A stretch of 64,000 bases of DNA, from NCBI RefSeq assembly GCF_028640845.1, contig NC_080540.1:263719958-263783957 (forward strand). Reading direction: 5' to 3'. Source of the stretch: Ahaetulla prasina. Its lineage: Eukaryota > Chordata > Lepidosauria > Squamata > Colubridae. The notes under the pieces are model-generated. The model was not told where the DNA came from. It saw only the letters and a program-made list of their open reading frames with translations, and did no database searches. The position numbers were made by a program, and so were the translations under genes. Positions 48,256-61,346 of the stretch are shown here, piece by piece (position 1 is the first letter of the stretch; every line of letters starts with the position of its first letter).

Positions 48256-49559
48256 AAAACCCCACATTAACCTGCGTTTATTACTTTTTCCCCAGCTGCA
48301 TTGATCAAGATAATAGGGTGGTGTTGCCATCCTACTTATCCTTTGGTCAGGCTTTAAAAATCAATTGAGATGCTGATCTAGAATCGAAGTATAATATTTG
48401 CTTCCAGCCTTTTTGTCTCCTGAAAAGCAAGTCCACGGGACCAGGCTTCATTTCAGGATCCTAAGCCCTAAGCACTCTTGCTCTCCAGGCAGGCCTCAAT
48501 CAAGACCTAACACTCAATTGAATTGAATGAGGTGGCTTTTTCAGATCGGCAGAGCGTTGTGGCCCTCATCTTTGGGTTGGGTCCTGGAGGAGGCCCTTGA
48601 AGCGCTGAAGGCCTATTTCCCAGTGCAAAACAGTTCCCCTCCCACGGCATCTACCACGCCTTCCGCAGCTTTCTCATGGGGCTCCTTTCTGGAGGGATGC
48701 GAGAAAGAGGATTGGGCGTTTTCCGCGAGCTCCTCAAACTGCACAGAGATTACAGGCTCCGGGAAGGGGAAACACAGATGACTTTTAGACATCGCTTGCT
48801 CCCCGAAATCTCTAAAAAAGGCGCCTCGGGAACCTGGCAGGGTCTTATAAATTTGCTTGACGGAACAATAAGTGAAGCCCGGTTGTAGGGTTAAGAGCAT
48901 CCTAGGTTGGATTGGGGGTTTTCTGTTCACTATGCAGATTGTGAGTACACAAGCTGAGATCTACGGTCGGTTGTCCGGCTGCCACGATCCTGAAGCAACC
49001 CCGGGTGGGAACGGTCACCGGTGGGTAGCAAGCCGTTCTCTCAACTGGTTCGCGCAGAAATATGTGCAATCCGAGGAATGACATAAACCGAGGTGGCACT
49101 TGAGGCTGATGAAAATCCTCTCCCCCTCTCCCTGCCCCACTACTCGTGGTGGTAGAGAGGAACGTAGTGTGGTTTGGTTTGCATTTCGCCCCGAGGATAG
49201 GGTCAGCTTCGCAGCCGTCTCTGTAAGAAAAAGAAGAAAAGAACCGACTCCGAGGAGTGCGAGAGGCCTGGCCTGCTAGAGCGCGCCTTTTTTGGTTACC
49301 CACTGAGGCCGGGGCTTCAGAAGGCCGGGTGCGGCACCACCGACGCGAGAAAAGGAAGCCGACCTCTGGGCGGGAAACGGCTGCTGCTGCGGGGAAGCTC
49401 GCCTTTAGCTCGTTGGCCCCGCGCCTTCACGGTTTGGCCTGGCCAAAGGAAAAGACCCAAAGAAGTTCTGTTTAGCCTAAGGCTTTCAAGCAAGAGCCGA
49501 AGGTCACTTCCACGCAACGCACGTGGGCGAGTCCTCCGTGGGATTTGGACCGTGCTGGA
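48253..49559. other. Repeat-poor sequence rising in GC toward the CpG-rich region
   Basis: No transposon. From about 49150 the sequence becomes CpG-rich. Frames here are uninformative. Confidence 0.4.
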
Positions 49560-49744
49560 GTTCAGCTCTGGGGGTTGAGCGCCTCAAGGCGGGAGGGGGG
49601 GCGGGGCGTCGATGTTTAAAGAGACTTTCCAAAAAACCCCGTTTCACTCGCGCGCGGGCGGGAGGGCCTTCAAACTAGGCGCAAAGCTCCTTCCCTCCCC
49701 CTCCCGCAAGCACTATTTTATGCCGGTGGGGAGGGGGCTATGGA
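49560..49744 (+). promoter_or_regulatory. Candidate promoter with GC boxes and TATA-like motif
   Basis: A CpG-rich stretch with a GC box gggcggggcg at about 49600-49609, CpG-dense cgcgcgggcgggag at about 49650, and a weak TATA-like tattttatg at about 49713. It lies roughly 280-470 bp upstream of a near-perfect splice donor on the same strand (50028). I infer a + strand RNA polymerase II promoter; strand and TSS are not proven. Confidence 0.45.
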
Positions 49745-50027
49745 GGGGGCGTCATATTCCAGCCACCCGCTGAGGGGCAGCCCCCAAGCCACCTCCCCTC
49801 TCCCGTTACACACACACAGACACACGCACAAGCGTACGCACGCGGGCACACGGGGCTCTTGGCTAGTGCTGAATGAACGGCGCTCGATTCGCGAAAGTCA
49901 GTCCCCCAAGTAAGCGCAAGGGGCGGGGTGTCAGGGGGAGAAGCGCTAGGAGACGCCCGCCAAGCCGGCCCGCTAGCTCAGGAAAATGCCTCGGCCGATG
50001 CCGGCTCCGCCGATTGCCGCAGCCTAG
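49745..50027 (+). ncRNA. Candidate first exon of the MEF2C-downstream lncRNA (LINC00461/MIR9-2 host-like)
   Basis: GC-rich sequence ending at the consensus donor CTAG|gtaagtac (GT at 50028-50029). No open frame of note exists, so a non-coding transcript is more likely than a coding gene. In human and mouse the same-strand neighbour downstream of MEF2C is the brain lncRNA LINC00461, host of miR-9-2, with CpG-rich promoters. Position, strand and lack of coding potential fit that gene. The 5' boundary is only a guess from the TATA-like motif, and I cannot recall the human exon sequence to compare. Confidence 0.4.
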
Positions 50028-53000
50028 GTAAGTACGCGCGGGCTCTGCTGCGCCCTCTCGCTCTGGTTTTGCCGGGACGGGCGGCCGCCTTTTCAGGCAT
50101 CCCGGCATGGAAAGGGGAAAGGCTAGGGGATGCTGAGTCTTTCGGGCGAGAATAGCACTTGGCTCACCCCGGGCTTTGGCAAAGGGGTGATCGACGGCAG
50201 GGGAGGTGGAGAGTCCTTCGCTTGCCCCTTTCCTAGCCTAGCCTGGCTCCGTCCGTCCTACTGTCTCTCGTGGGCCAAGATGCTGATTCTCCAGCCAGTG
50301 GAGCCACAATTCTAGGGAAAAAAGTTTCGAGCCTTGTAAAGTGATCGGTCCTTCCTTCCTTCCTTCCTTCCTTCCTTCCTTCCTTCCCTCAAAAGCTGGG
50401 AATGTGGGCTTTCCCCCCCAATCTATTTGCTATTAAATGGATAGCTCTTTTATGGAATGGCTACTAATAGTAGAGGTTCCAAAGCGCGATCAGCGACGGC
50501 AACTTCCTCGTAGGGTTGAAAAAGGGGAGGGAGAAGCCACCAAACCCCATTTGAGGGCTGGGCATGTCGGTTCCCTTTCTAAGGACAAACACGTGAGCTA
50601 CTTTCGGCACATCCCAGGACCGCGTGAACTGGCGCATTCACACAGCCCGGCCTGGGAAAGAGGCCAGGAATTTCGGTTTAGAAAGCAGCCTTCGGATCTG
50701 CTGCTTCTCTGCCTGATTTACAAGACGATCCCTCATTTCGATCCCGGGAAAGGCACCGCGTTCATCGTTTCGCAAGGTTGAAGCGCTTGCTTCATTGGGC
50801 GAGTGATTTTGGCCGGCAGAAATAAAAGGTTGGCTACCCGGAGCCCGAACTCGCTGGGACCGTTGAGGTTAGTGGAAGGATAACTCTGTGTCGTCGAGTG
50901 AAGGCTTACAACCGGTCTTCCCTTCGGATACTGGCTTTAAGCCCATTTGCTCCTGAGAAAGTTCTGTGTTCCTGCTGATGCTGAAGTCCAGTTATTGCCT
51001 TTTCCTTCTTCTGTGAACCCGTGAGCTGGAAGAGAGAAGGGGAATCCAGGATTTCGTCTCGAGTGTTCAATGGAGCGCTACGATCTACGGGTCAGTTGGG
51101 CCACAGTTGCTCTATTCGTCTTGCCGTTTGTTTAATTTAAATGCCTATTCATCTGGCAAATGTGCTTACAATTAAACTTTTCAGAAAACACGCATAAGGT
51201 GGTAGGCTATAAACAAAGCGGAAAGCTCCTCAACATCAATTTTGAACCTCGATGGTTGTCGGTGAATTTTAACTCCAACTGAACCTGCTGAAATTTAGTC
51301 AATGCTAAATATTCTGGATTATTTGATTCGTGAATCGGTTGCACCGATAGAATACAATCAGGGAATTGATGGGGGAGCAGAACCGTCGAAAGAGGGAGGG
51401 GATGCCTTTTGAAAATGGCTGCAAGAGCCGGCCACTCCCATAGAGTTATGTAATAGGGCTGCATATGCATATAGCAAATCTGAGCAGGGAGAGCTGATAC
51501 ACTGCCACTTCTTAAATAATTTTCTTCTGGCTTGTTGTTTTTTCACTGATCAGCCATCTGAAAGCTTGGGGGGGGGAACTATGACATACAAAGAGTGTGG
51601 ATTTTGAAGGTGACACATTGTTAGGCTAAGGGCTCTTGACACTTTGTGATTTCCTTTTTCCATTAAGGAAATGCAAATCAGGAAGCAATGGAATTTTTAT
51701 TAAAACAACATCTCAGCATTTAAATATTAAAAAAAGCTTCCAGTTAGTAAGGATTACACAAACCTACAGCATGGAAATAGATTGATACTTTTGAATGTTT
51801 AATCAATTCTGAATTCAAAGGAATACATCTTTTTGAAATAGTTTTTACAATTGGTCATAACACTAATCAATATTTCTTCTGAAGGATTATGGATTATTTA
51901 TTTATTTAGCAACTAGAAATGAAATTAAAGCATATATAGTCACACCCAAAATTTAAGCAAAGCATTTGGATTTCAACTACTTTAGCCTGCTGCAGCAGGC
52001 CAAGCTTACTCATTTAATGCAAAAACTATTAGTAAATGCACAAAGAATATTCTTTATGTATGGTGGTCAGTGAGGAAACAAGTGTGTTTGCATCAATTTA
52101 AAGGACACTCCCAGTGAAATCAATCACCTTTCTCCCACTAGTCATCTGTAGTTTTTTCAATTACAAGGGACTTTTCAATTACAAGGGAACAATGCTCTGG
52201 CTATTCCTTTCTTTCTGACATGAATGTAATTAGATTACTGATTTAAATAAAGCACCAGAAACATATTTTACTAGATACCTCTACTTACAAGTAAGTACTA
52301 TTTAAATCAGTGAGTTGTTCTTCCACCCAAAAATGTTTAGGATCAGATTAACCAATAGGACAGCATCAAATCAGATTTCTCCATCTTTCTAAGTAAGAAT
52401 AATTAGTTTATGATTTGTACACAAATGACCCTTGAAGAACAGCATTAGAACAATCCCCGTGTAGTGAAAGGGATCTTTGCCAAATGTCAATTACCGGCCT
52501 CAACAGTAGAGCTCCATGTGATCCTAAGCATGTTTGCTTGGATACGGTGATCCATCATCAGCCTCCTTGATATATTTCCCATAAGCAGACAGACAAAAAG
52601 CATCTGCCTTAAAAGATTGCATGCCAGGAGATTACATGCACAGGTATGATAAGTCATTAAATGACACCCCAATGCTCACAGTAATTTTTTCTTTGTTGTA
52701 TATTTTACTTACATAACTCTAAAGATATATATAAATCTGTGTGGAAATCAATGTTTAAACACAAGTAGAAAAATCCATAGTATGTTTACTCACACTAAAT
52801 CCAATTGATATCAATGAGATTTAATTCCTGTTATGCATGTTTTAAGATTGCAACCTACATGCTTAACTATGAGTACAAGAAGATTTAAATTTTCTCCTAC
52901 AGAAAACTGAATTGGACATAAATTTGTGTTACAAATTTATTTTACTATCTGTCTCCTCTCAACTTCTTCACAAACATTTAATTAGTGATTAGAATAAATA

Positions 53001-53870
53001 TATAACAGACTTTTCAATCCTAAATATTCCTGCAAGTCCCAGGTATTATGGACCTTTTGTCTACTCAATTATCTAGATGGTCTTTTTGTCACTAACATCA
53101 TAGAGGCCCCTTTCAAATGAGTGGACTAATTATTCCAGAGATGGGGAAATAAAGAACCATTAAAGAATTTTCAACTTGCCCAGCAAAGAACAGTTTCTCT
53201 GTTAGAGACAGTTTCCATATTAATGCTACTTTCCCCAGGCTCCTGAAATATTATTTGAAAGCCCTAGGGGTTTTAAAGAAAAAAAAAGTTTCCCTTTACT
53301 CTCCATGGTTTCAGGTGAAAGCTTCTGCACAAAAGCTTCTGCCTCTATCAGGACAAATCATGAATTTAAGAACAGGAGTAGGATAAGGCAAAATTGGGGA
53401 ATCTGTTCCTAGCCTTGGGCCCGACTCCTCCTTTGCGCCTCATAGAAGAAGGGTTCCCCACAGTGAAGGATTTTGAATGGCTTTCTCATTTCTTTCAGGC
53501 TTGTTAGAGAGGAAGGTAACTTTTACCATTCAGTGATCTGACTTTGCTTGCTTGCCTGAATATTAGGGTACTTGTTTATTGTTTTTACAAAGGATCTGGT
53601 GTTTTAAGATTACAACTGAAACCCAATCAGTTTGGGTCTTTTTATTGCATGCTAGGGTTATGTTCCCTGGTTTTAATCACTGAGATCAGCTGAAATCATG
53701 TGGGTAAGTTGTTAAATACTAAACTGATTTTGCTCCTTTCCCCCCCCCTCCCCCACACACCCTGGTTGAATATATTTAAGAGTCTAGGACAATGTTAACC
53801 ATTTAATCACTTGTTTCCCTTGATTAATCAAATGCACTTATCTTTCCCATTAGTGCTTAGACAATTTATA
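50028..53870. other. Repeat-poor sequence, presumed lncRNA intron
   Basis: Follows the candidate donor. CpG density stays high to about 50850 and then falls to AT-rich sequence. I recognise no LINE, SINE or MITE here. A short direct duplication of ttttcaattacaaggga lies at about 52154-52189. No coding feature was seen. Confidence 0.4.
50352..50387. repeat. (TTCC)n microsatellite
   Basis: About nine TTCC units. Confidence 0.95.
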
Positions 53871-53877
53871 TGGACAG

Positions 53878-53905
53878 CCAGTAGGTGTCGCTGTCCCCCT
53901 GCTGG
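53878..53905. promoter_or_regulatory. Two overlapping CTCF-like core motifs in opposite orientation
   Basis: The + strand reads ccagtaggtgtcgct at 53878-53892. The minus strand reads ccagcagggggacag across 53905-53891, close to the CTCF core CCASYAGGGGGCGC. This is a motif match by eye. It needs binding data. Confidence 0.45.
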
Positions 53906-56777
53906 CCAGAATAGTGTAATCAAGAGCCATTCAAGGGGGCAGCAGGAATGCTGTATGGTCCCTTACCTCTAAGGTAGCAAATTGCCTTTAGTGAGCTCAC
54001 CTCTGGCACTAGACCATCTTGGTAGGGCAGGACAAGTCATGCCATTGCTTAAAAGATTATCTGGAGGTGATACTCTCCTGTGAGTGAGCCCAACAATAGA
54101 TATGTGGAGAAACACAAGGCTAGTGTATTGGAGTGGGGGGAGAACCCTCATCAGAGCCCCGTCTCTCTCTAAATACAGCTGTGCTTGTTGTTTTTTCTTT
54201 TAACATGCAAGGTGGTTGGTAAGGAAAAAGCAGAAATCCAGTAAACAATAGAAGGCTGTACAGACATACACAAAGAGACAGAGAGAGATGCCTCTGATGA
54301 CGCCTCTTGTGTTAGTGTTGAGGCTAAAATCATTACCCATTGGTTGCTTTACACACATTACTTTTATCCTTACAGGTTTTGATTAAGTCCAATGTTGTTG
54401 ATTCACTAAAATGTTATTCTAACTAATACTTTTGTTCACATCTATGCTTTCCCCTCCCAAATTCCCCTAAAACACGGATAAATTGTCAAGGATTGGAAAT
54501 CTAGATTCACTTTTATAGCCTTGAAAACTGTCTCCCATTTCCTTTTACATTTTGCCTTGAGATGTCGTGTGGCAATTATTATTAAACAAGAGGTTGGGAT
54601 GATTTATTTATTTTTAAAGATGATTCCTAGAAAGTACTTTGCATCTCATGAAGTGTTATAATCATGCCTTTTGCAAAAGAAATTCCTATTTATGAATAGT
54701 AGTAGGAAGCGTGAGACTAACAAAGTAGGGTTAAGCTGATTGGCACAATATGCGTGTATTCAGAATATAATTCGTTTTAGTGGAACTTGTTCTTAAGAAA
54801 AAGCATCAGTATAGACCAAGAATGCTGCTGGTCCCTCATTCCCACCCTAATGTTGCTTCCAGAAGGATATATTTCCACTCCCTTTTTTGTTGTAATCTAA
54901 GGCAGTATATCCTACAAATCTTATAAGGAATGCATATTAATACAAAACGTGTAATCCCATGCCCTGTGTGATGCTGAATAGGTTTTAAGAAAATTATTGT
55001 TTTAAAGGGTGGGAAATCTCCTGAAAGACGAAAATCTTTGTTTCGTTTTCTTTTGGACGCCCTATGAATAATCTGTTATGAAAGCTCAATAGGTTAGTTT
55101 ATATTTCTTTAGACCAACGTCTAATTCCTAGTAAGTGAAGTGGTTCCTGGACTTAAGAAACGAAGGGAGAAAGCTACTGCCAACGGGGTGAACATTGGGT
55201 GACTTTTACACATGCATATTGCCTTGTTGTGTATTTTAAGTCTGAGGTACAGAGTTAGATGTGAGCAATTTGCCATGCGATATAATGGGTGACTTGATAT
55301 TTATTGTTCGTGGCCGTCCAATTTAAGTGGCATATGGCTTAGACGAGGCAGCTGTCCCTTGATCTCCCTCTGGCACAAGCACTTGAGGTGCTGAGCGAGG
55401 GGTGGGGTGGGTGGGGGCGCAGAGGAGACGTGGATATGAGGGAGGGGCTGCTGGATGCAGGAGGGCCAAGGAAGTGGCCTTCACAGCGAGAGCAGCGTGC
55501 GAAGGAGTTGGGATTTGTGCAGATTGTTGAGTTCCTTCAATCACTGCGCGCAGGTGATGTGATTCACAGGGACAAGGCCTCTATATGGTAATTTCAGCTG
55601 GACGGAAAGCGGTGTAGGTATGTGTTGTATGTGTGGAAATGTGTTGTGGGGGAAGCGGGCTCTCAATTAAGGAGACGGCTAAGCTCGGACAGAGTGCAAG
55701 AGTTGGACGGTGGATGACCCTGCGCATCTTTTTCGCAACGCCAGCATCCACCGAGCTACACCGAGCTGCCGTTTGCAGGGTAAGCAAGAGCACGGCGCAG
55801 GGCTAAGGGACAGGGATGGGAGAGAGCGAGAGAGGTTTGGTTAGCAATAAGCAAAGCATCTCTAGGGCGTTTATCCTCGCACAACACCTAGACCGCGGTG
55901 TGAGGAGGGGGTGATGGAGTAGACGCCCAAACAAATGCCTTTGATATTGGCTCCTTCAATAGACACATCATTATTCCACTTAAGTGTGCCTCGTGTGCAC
56001 CTATCCTCTTTAAGTCCGTGGACGGCTAGAGCTATAGGCAAGCTAAGGTGATTCACGTGGTTTAATTAGTCACTAGAGAAGGTTGGGATTGTCTCAATCA
56101 ACGAGATGGCCCCAATGTTCCGTGGAGAGGGCCAGTTTGGTGAGTAGTAAGTACTGGACTCCCCGATTCATGCAACGTACATACACACACGCACACATAC
56201 GCACACTTTCCTGCAATGTATTGTTCTATACATAGTGTGATAAGAACTAATGTAATGGAAGACGAAAATGTGGTTCTCCCACCCCTTTCTTTATGGTTTA
56301 CGTGTAGCCATCTGACCACTTTTTATTGGGTGACATATCATATGAGCACTTTAGGGCACGTAAAACTGGAGATGGTGGTAAGGCTGGATGTAGCATAAGC
56401 TCAAAGTGGAGGGATTGGGATATAGGCATAACACAAAGCGAAAATCTCTCTCGGGCTTTTCTCAAAATCTAAATGGGCTCGGCTTTGAGGAGAGTTAACT
56501 TTGACCTTATGCATGTATGCAGGTAAGTAATTCGTGCTGTGCCTAATGACCTATGCATGTGCTTGCACTTATTTGACTTAAATAGGTATGTGATATAAGT
56601 GTATGTTCATTTTTTTTTCTCCTGAATGTCAATCCTGCATTATTTTAGAAAGACGACTTGGGAAACAAAGTAATGGTTAAATTGGAACAAGCGTTGGGTG
56701 ACTTTAAATTACTATCTTTTTTTAAAAAAATCCTCCAAAATAATGTTGTCAAACATAATATTTCAGTATAGATAGAA

Positions 56778-56779
<2 letters not shown>
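53906..56779. other. Repeat-poor sequence with candidate splice donors
   Basis: No transposon was recognised. Moderately CpG-containing sequence at 55370-55800 ends in donor-like gcagg|gtaagc (GT at 55780), and another strong donor-like tgcag|gtaagta is at 56523. A bidirectional or alternative first-exon role is possible, but nothing else supports an exon. No coding frame with recognisable features. Confidence 0.35.

Positions 56780-56859
<80 letters not shown>
56780..56859. repeat. (AT)n microsatellite, about 40 units
   Basis: Eighty bases of uninterrupted AT alternation. Able to extrude as a cruciform. Confidence 0.98.
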
Positions 56860-56861
<2 letters not shown>

Positions 56862-57550
56862 CTCTTGCTTATTGAACACCGATTTTATAAACAAGATCTC
56901 AGATGCATTGTCACACAAGAAGTAGTACTTGGCATAAAGCCAGACAAGTTTAAATGAAATGCATTAATAATATACCGCAGTTAGAAGGCAACATACAACA
57001 TGGTTGAAAATGTCTTCCTTATAGAAATCTCTCTTCCCTCATTGTGGGCACATCTTTAAAGAAAATATTTTCAAATGAAAGGCTTGTGAAGCCAAAGAAG
57101 AATGGGTTATAGACAGCCGGAGAATGTTTAAACAATTCCTATTATGCAAGCTTCCAGATGCTCCGCCCTCTTTTTTATTTTTATGTCTATGATGAGATTT
57201 ATAATCAAACTTTGAATTTCCAGTTGCTGCCCTTATAGTTGATCAACTAAACAAACAAACACACACACACACACACACACAGAGCCAATTCATGCCAGTC
57301 TTTTCATTTTAAGATGAAGCAAAGGATTCTGAGGCTTCACATTGTGTTAGGGAACCATGTCCAAACATTTTGAAAACCCTGCGGAAAATGAAGCAGGAAG
57401 CAAAAGCAAGCTGCATCTATAGAGCGCCACAGTAGAAAGGCCAACATGAAACAAATGAAAATAAAATGTTTTGCTTAAAAAAAAAAAAGATGAAGGAAGA
57501 AAGGAAATCTAAAAATCTTAACTTCCAGTAAATGTTTTAAAAATGCAAAT
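56860..57550. other. Intergenic or intronic sequence
   Basis: Contains an (AC)n tract at about 57261-57281 and an A-run at 57479-57488. No gene was recognised. Confidence 0.45.
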
Positions 57551-58760
57551 ATACCTTTACATATGCATCAGTATTAAAAATAATGCATGCAGGAGCCAAC
57601 CGGAGCAGCAGCAGCAGCCAAAGGAGGAAAGCAGAATGGCGCAGCGTTGATTATGCATAGAGAGGGGCGTCTGGCTGAAGCCGCCTGCTTGTCACCTGTT
57701 CTTCTCCGCGCAGCGCTGCAGGCCAGCCGCTTGCCTTCAGCGGCAGAAGCCGATCGGCTCAAATCTTCCCGGCGCTTAGCAGATCTTGGTCATTTGGGCT
57801 TTTGCTGGCTTTGATTTTTGGGAGGTGGTTGTTGTTGCTGTTTTAGGACGAAAGGCTCGGTTTGGTGAGCTCTGCTTTTTTTTCCTTTCCCCCCGCCCTT
57901 TAAAAAAAAAAAAGATTGTTCCTTTAATTAAAATCTTCCATGAAAGAAAGCGATCGCTCCGGGAATCTATAGTCTCTTCTTCATGCAGTAGGATTTGCAT
58001 ATTTTTAATGCCCTAATTTCCTTGATGTATGTAAATGTGGCCGGACGTACTGTTAGACTCGAGCTGACGTCAATGGACGTGACCTCGCTGCTAAACCTTG
58101 AACGTGAAGCTGGGATGAGAGCGGAGAAGCAAGCGAGCGGGAGAGAGAAAAAGGGAGAGAGAGAGGAGGGAGGGAGAAGGGAGGAGGCGGCGAGGCAGAG
58201 CTGGAGCTCCGAAGCTGAAGCTGCTGCTGCTGCTGCTGTTGGCACTGGAGAGGCAAGGGCAGCCGGCGAAACCGCCTGGAAGAGGGGGGGGGGGACCAAG
58301 AACAAGCTCGAACCAAGAAAGGAATCTGGAGAAGACACCAACCTATCCAAGATTCTTTATTTGCCTGATGTTGCTCTGCAGCTCTGAACAAGCACCGTGC
58401 TGCTCCCTCTAATAAAATAAACATTTGCATCCACTCTCGTGTAACTTGGCACCCTACTACAAATGCAATACTTGGAGGGGGGCGGGAGGAGAGGGACTGT
58501 TGCAAGGGGAGCTTTTCATGTCTCCCTCACCCCACCCCCCTCCTCTCCGAAAGTGGGACGCGGCGGCTTCTCCAGAGAGAAGGCATTGCAGAGCCCGACT
58601 GTGGCCGCTTAGGTGGCTGGCCGGCCAACGCGCGCCGGTAACCCGCGGTGGTGGCGTGTTCGGCAGCGTGAACTAAATGCCAGTGCTGCGCGTGAATGTA
58701 CGAAGAGGGGGCAGGGAACGAGGAGAACAGACCTCCGGCGATATTCTACGCAGGTGGAAG
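57551..58760 (+). promoter_or_regulatory. Candidate alternative promoter with CRE and octamer motifs
   Basis: A CpG-rich patch without transposons. It contains a POU octamer atttgcat at 57993-58000, a full palindromic CRE tgacgtca at 58065-58072 closely followed by ggacgtgacctc, and a second atttgcat near 58424. Overlapping frames of 60-150 codons on both strands are Ala/Glu/Ser-rich low-complexity and not convincing. CRE plus POU motifs fit a neural promoter. The direction (+) is assumed from synteny with LINC00461. Confidence 0.45.
58065..58072. promoter_or_regulatory. Consensus cAMP-response element
   Basis: A perfect tgacgtca palindrome in a CpG-rich context. Known partners are CREB/ATF factors. 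Proximity to the octamer at 57993 strengthens it, but occupancy is unknown. Confidence 0.55.
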
Positions 58761-61346
58761 GAGAAGAGAAAGTGAAGGAAGGAAGAGATGAACCAGGGAG
58801 GTGCGGACTGAGACTCGCAAACATTGGCCTCTCCACCGGCGTATCCGTCGCTTGTTGCTGCGGTCGTCTTTCGGGACATGTCACCTTGGAGTCTCGGTGC
58901 CAGAGAGACTGTGTAAAGAGACCCAGGATTTCAGTAGTTAACCGTCCAGGATTTTGCCGAAAGGGAACAGAGCTAACGAAACGGGGTGTGGCACGATAGG
59001 GATAGTGAGAAGGGGGTCTCTTCTTTTGGCCTCCCGCCCACATCTCTCAACACATTTGTAGAGCTGGCTATGCTTGAAGGGATTGGTGAGTTTTCACTCA
59101 GGAGCTTGGGAGCATCCTTGGAGCGTATCCAGCTCTGCCTTCAAAAGAAGTTGGAGACACTCTCCGGTCAGTGTCACCTGCCTCCCTTTCCATCCCTTTG
59201 ATGTATCCATGACATCGGTACAAAATTTACCAGCATCGCCTGTAAATTGGACGCCAAAGAACCCAAGACCTAACATACCTGTATTTCCCTCCCTTCTTTC
59301 ATTCATTCAGAATCTAATTATTTATCTGAGCCATGAGCTTTAGAGAAGCTTTAAAATTAAAAGCTATTGGGGATAAATCCTGAATCTGAAGGCAAAACTC
59401 GGCCCTTAGTGTCTTTCTCGGTTTCTGCGCCTGTTTCTGTGCAGGTGTTTTTCTCTCGCCTGCCTGCTTTTTCTCTCCCGCCCCCACTCCCAAATAACAT
59501 AATCTCTCTCTTCCGTGCTCGCATCCTTTCTAGGCTGGGGCAGAAAGTTCGCAGCCAGGATGCCGTTCTAGAGGTGGAGATGTCCAAAGGAAACCGCGGA
59601 AGCCACAATCTGGGGTCAGAGTGCTAATGTCTCCTTGGCTAAATTTGGCGGGAAAGTGGCAGCCAGTGCAGGGAGGTCTGTGGCTCCAAGCGGCGTCTCT
59701 CTCCCGCCCAGTCTCTCATTATCAGCTTACCTCTCCTCCCCACCCCCACCTCCACCCACCATCTTTGCATGCGAAAGGTTTATTTGAATATTTTTTTTAA
59801 CAAGGCTCCTCCCAGCCAGCCGCCTCCTTTCCGGCAGGCACACATCTCCAACCCACAGCAATGGACTTCTCAGGATACACCTACAACTGACCACCATGGG
59901 CTCTAAAAGAGAGCTCTACAGAGCCACCTAATACAAGCCAAACGGTTTGGCTTTCTTTACAGATCCCGAACCTTTATCACTTCCAAATCACGCTAACGTG
60001 TTGTCACAAGATCTTTGGAGCACCAAAGTTACACGAGGGATCATTCTCGGCCCTCGCGGAATACCCACTGCACTCTCGTTTACTCCGACATTCAAACGGA
60101 GCATATAAATCAGTGCTGCGGATTTTACACACATTTACAACGTTTCCGTTTCGTACGCCACTTGGCTGGCTGGCTGGCTGGCTGGCTTCCACTTTCTTCC
60201 ACTGTTGCTCATTCTGTTTCCACTCTCTGGATGAGTAGGACAGATAACCTCTCATACCCTCAGAGCAAGAAACATAGGCGTTATTTGGTTTATCGAAAAG
60301 GATTGAGCACATCCCACTGTTGTAGAAAGAGGAGAAATGGGAACAATTAAATCCGTCCAAGTTTCGGGACTGGAAACTTGGTCAAGTTAAATTACCGATT
60401 TATCGGGAAGAACTAATCATAAAAGCTCAGTCGTCTCAAAGTAGAAATAAACATGTCTAGGGAAGGAAAGAGCGAAATATATCAAGCGAAAGCGGGAAAT
60501 AAACGCAAAAGGCTTTTGGTTTTAAATAAAAAACGCAAAGGCAGTGAAAAAGAACGGAAAGAGGAGAAATCCACGCAAATGCATCTTTCTCGTCTCCCGC
60601 TATAGGGAAATGTAGCCATTGGTCCCGTTTAGACTAGACATTTCTAATTTGTTCCGTCTGTCAGAAGGGGAATGAGAGAGGGCTTGATGCAAATTCATTA
60701 TTTCTGGCAACGCATAATGTATAGCAGGAACTGAAAAAGACCGTGGCAATGGACGAACAATAGAGCTTCAGTTCGCGAGCGACAAAAGCGCTGGGGAACT
60801 GGTTGAATTTCAGAGCACGTCCTCCTTTACCAGAGAGGGCTGGGCTAGACCTCGGACAACCCCCCTCCCCCCCCAAAAAAAAAACTTGCAGAGAGGCTCA
60901 CATACAATGCTTCACTTTCTACTCTGGAGCTTTGTGCACGCCGTATTAGGGGGCGAAACGTGTCTGTTTTAAATTCCCTCTTCATTTTCTGCTGGATGGA
61001 AGGCGCATTTTTAGAATCAACCCCGCGAGTGCCGGACGGTGGAATTAAGGCAGCCAGAGACAAATAGAGATAAAGAAATAAAAAGTGAAGGTGCTCCTCT
61101 TGGAAGACTTTTGAAACTGTTTCGTGTGCATTAACAGGAAGTTTGGGCTGCTCGACTATTCTTTTTGCTTCGTTTTTCTTGCCTGACGAAGATTCCACAA
61201 CATCCACTGGAACCAGACTCCCCCCCACTCTTTTTTTCCTTTTTTTTTTTTATAAAGAAAACAAAACAAAGCTCTCTGTTCGTCCTTTCTGACCTCTCCC
61301 TCCTCCTCCTGAGCTGTTCTGTCTGGAAAGAAAAGAAACCGGAAAA
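58761..61346 (+). other. Repeat-poor sequence ending in a consensus splice donor
   Basis: No LINE, SINE or MITE was recognised. A (TGGC)n run lies at about 60164-60186. The segment ends at ccggaaaa|gtaagtag, with donor GT at 61347-61348, so sequence just upstream (start unknown) may be an alternative first or internal exon of the same lncRNA. Frames up to 144 codons are not similar to anything I recognise. Confidence 0.35.

Noticed and set aside
57967..58505. Ala/Ser/Gln-rich frames of 127-150 codons
   Set aside because: They arise from a CTG/GCT run (about 58220-58240) and GC-rich sequence in the presumed promoter, with overlapping frames on both strands and no known domain.
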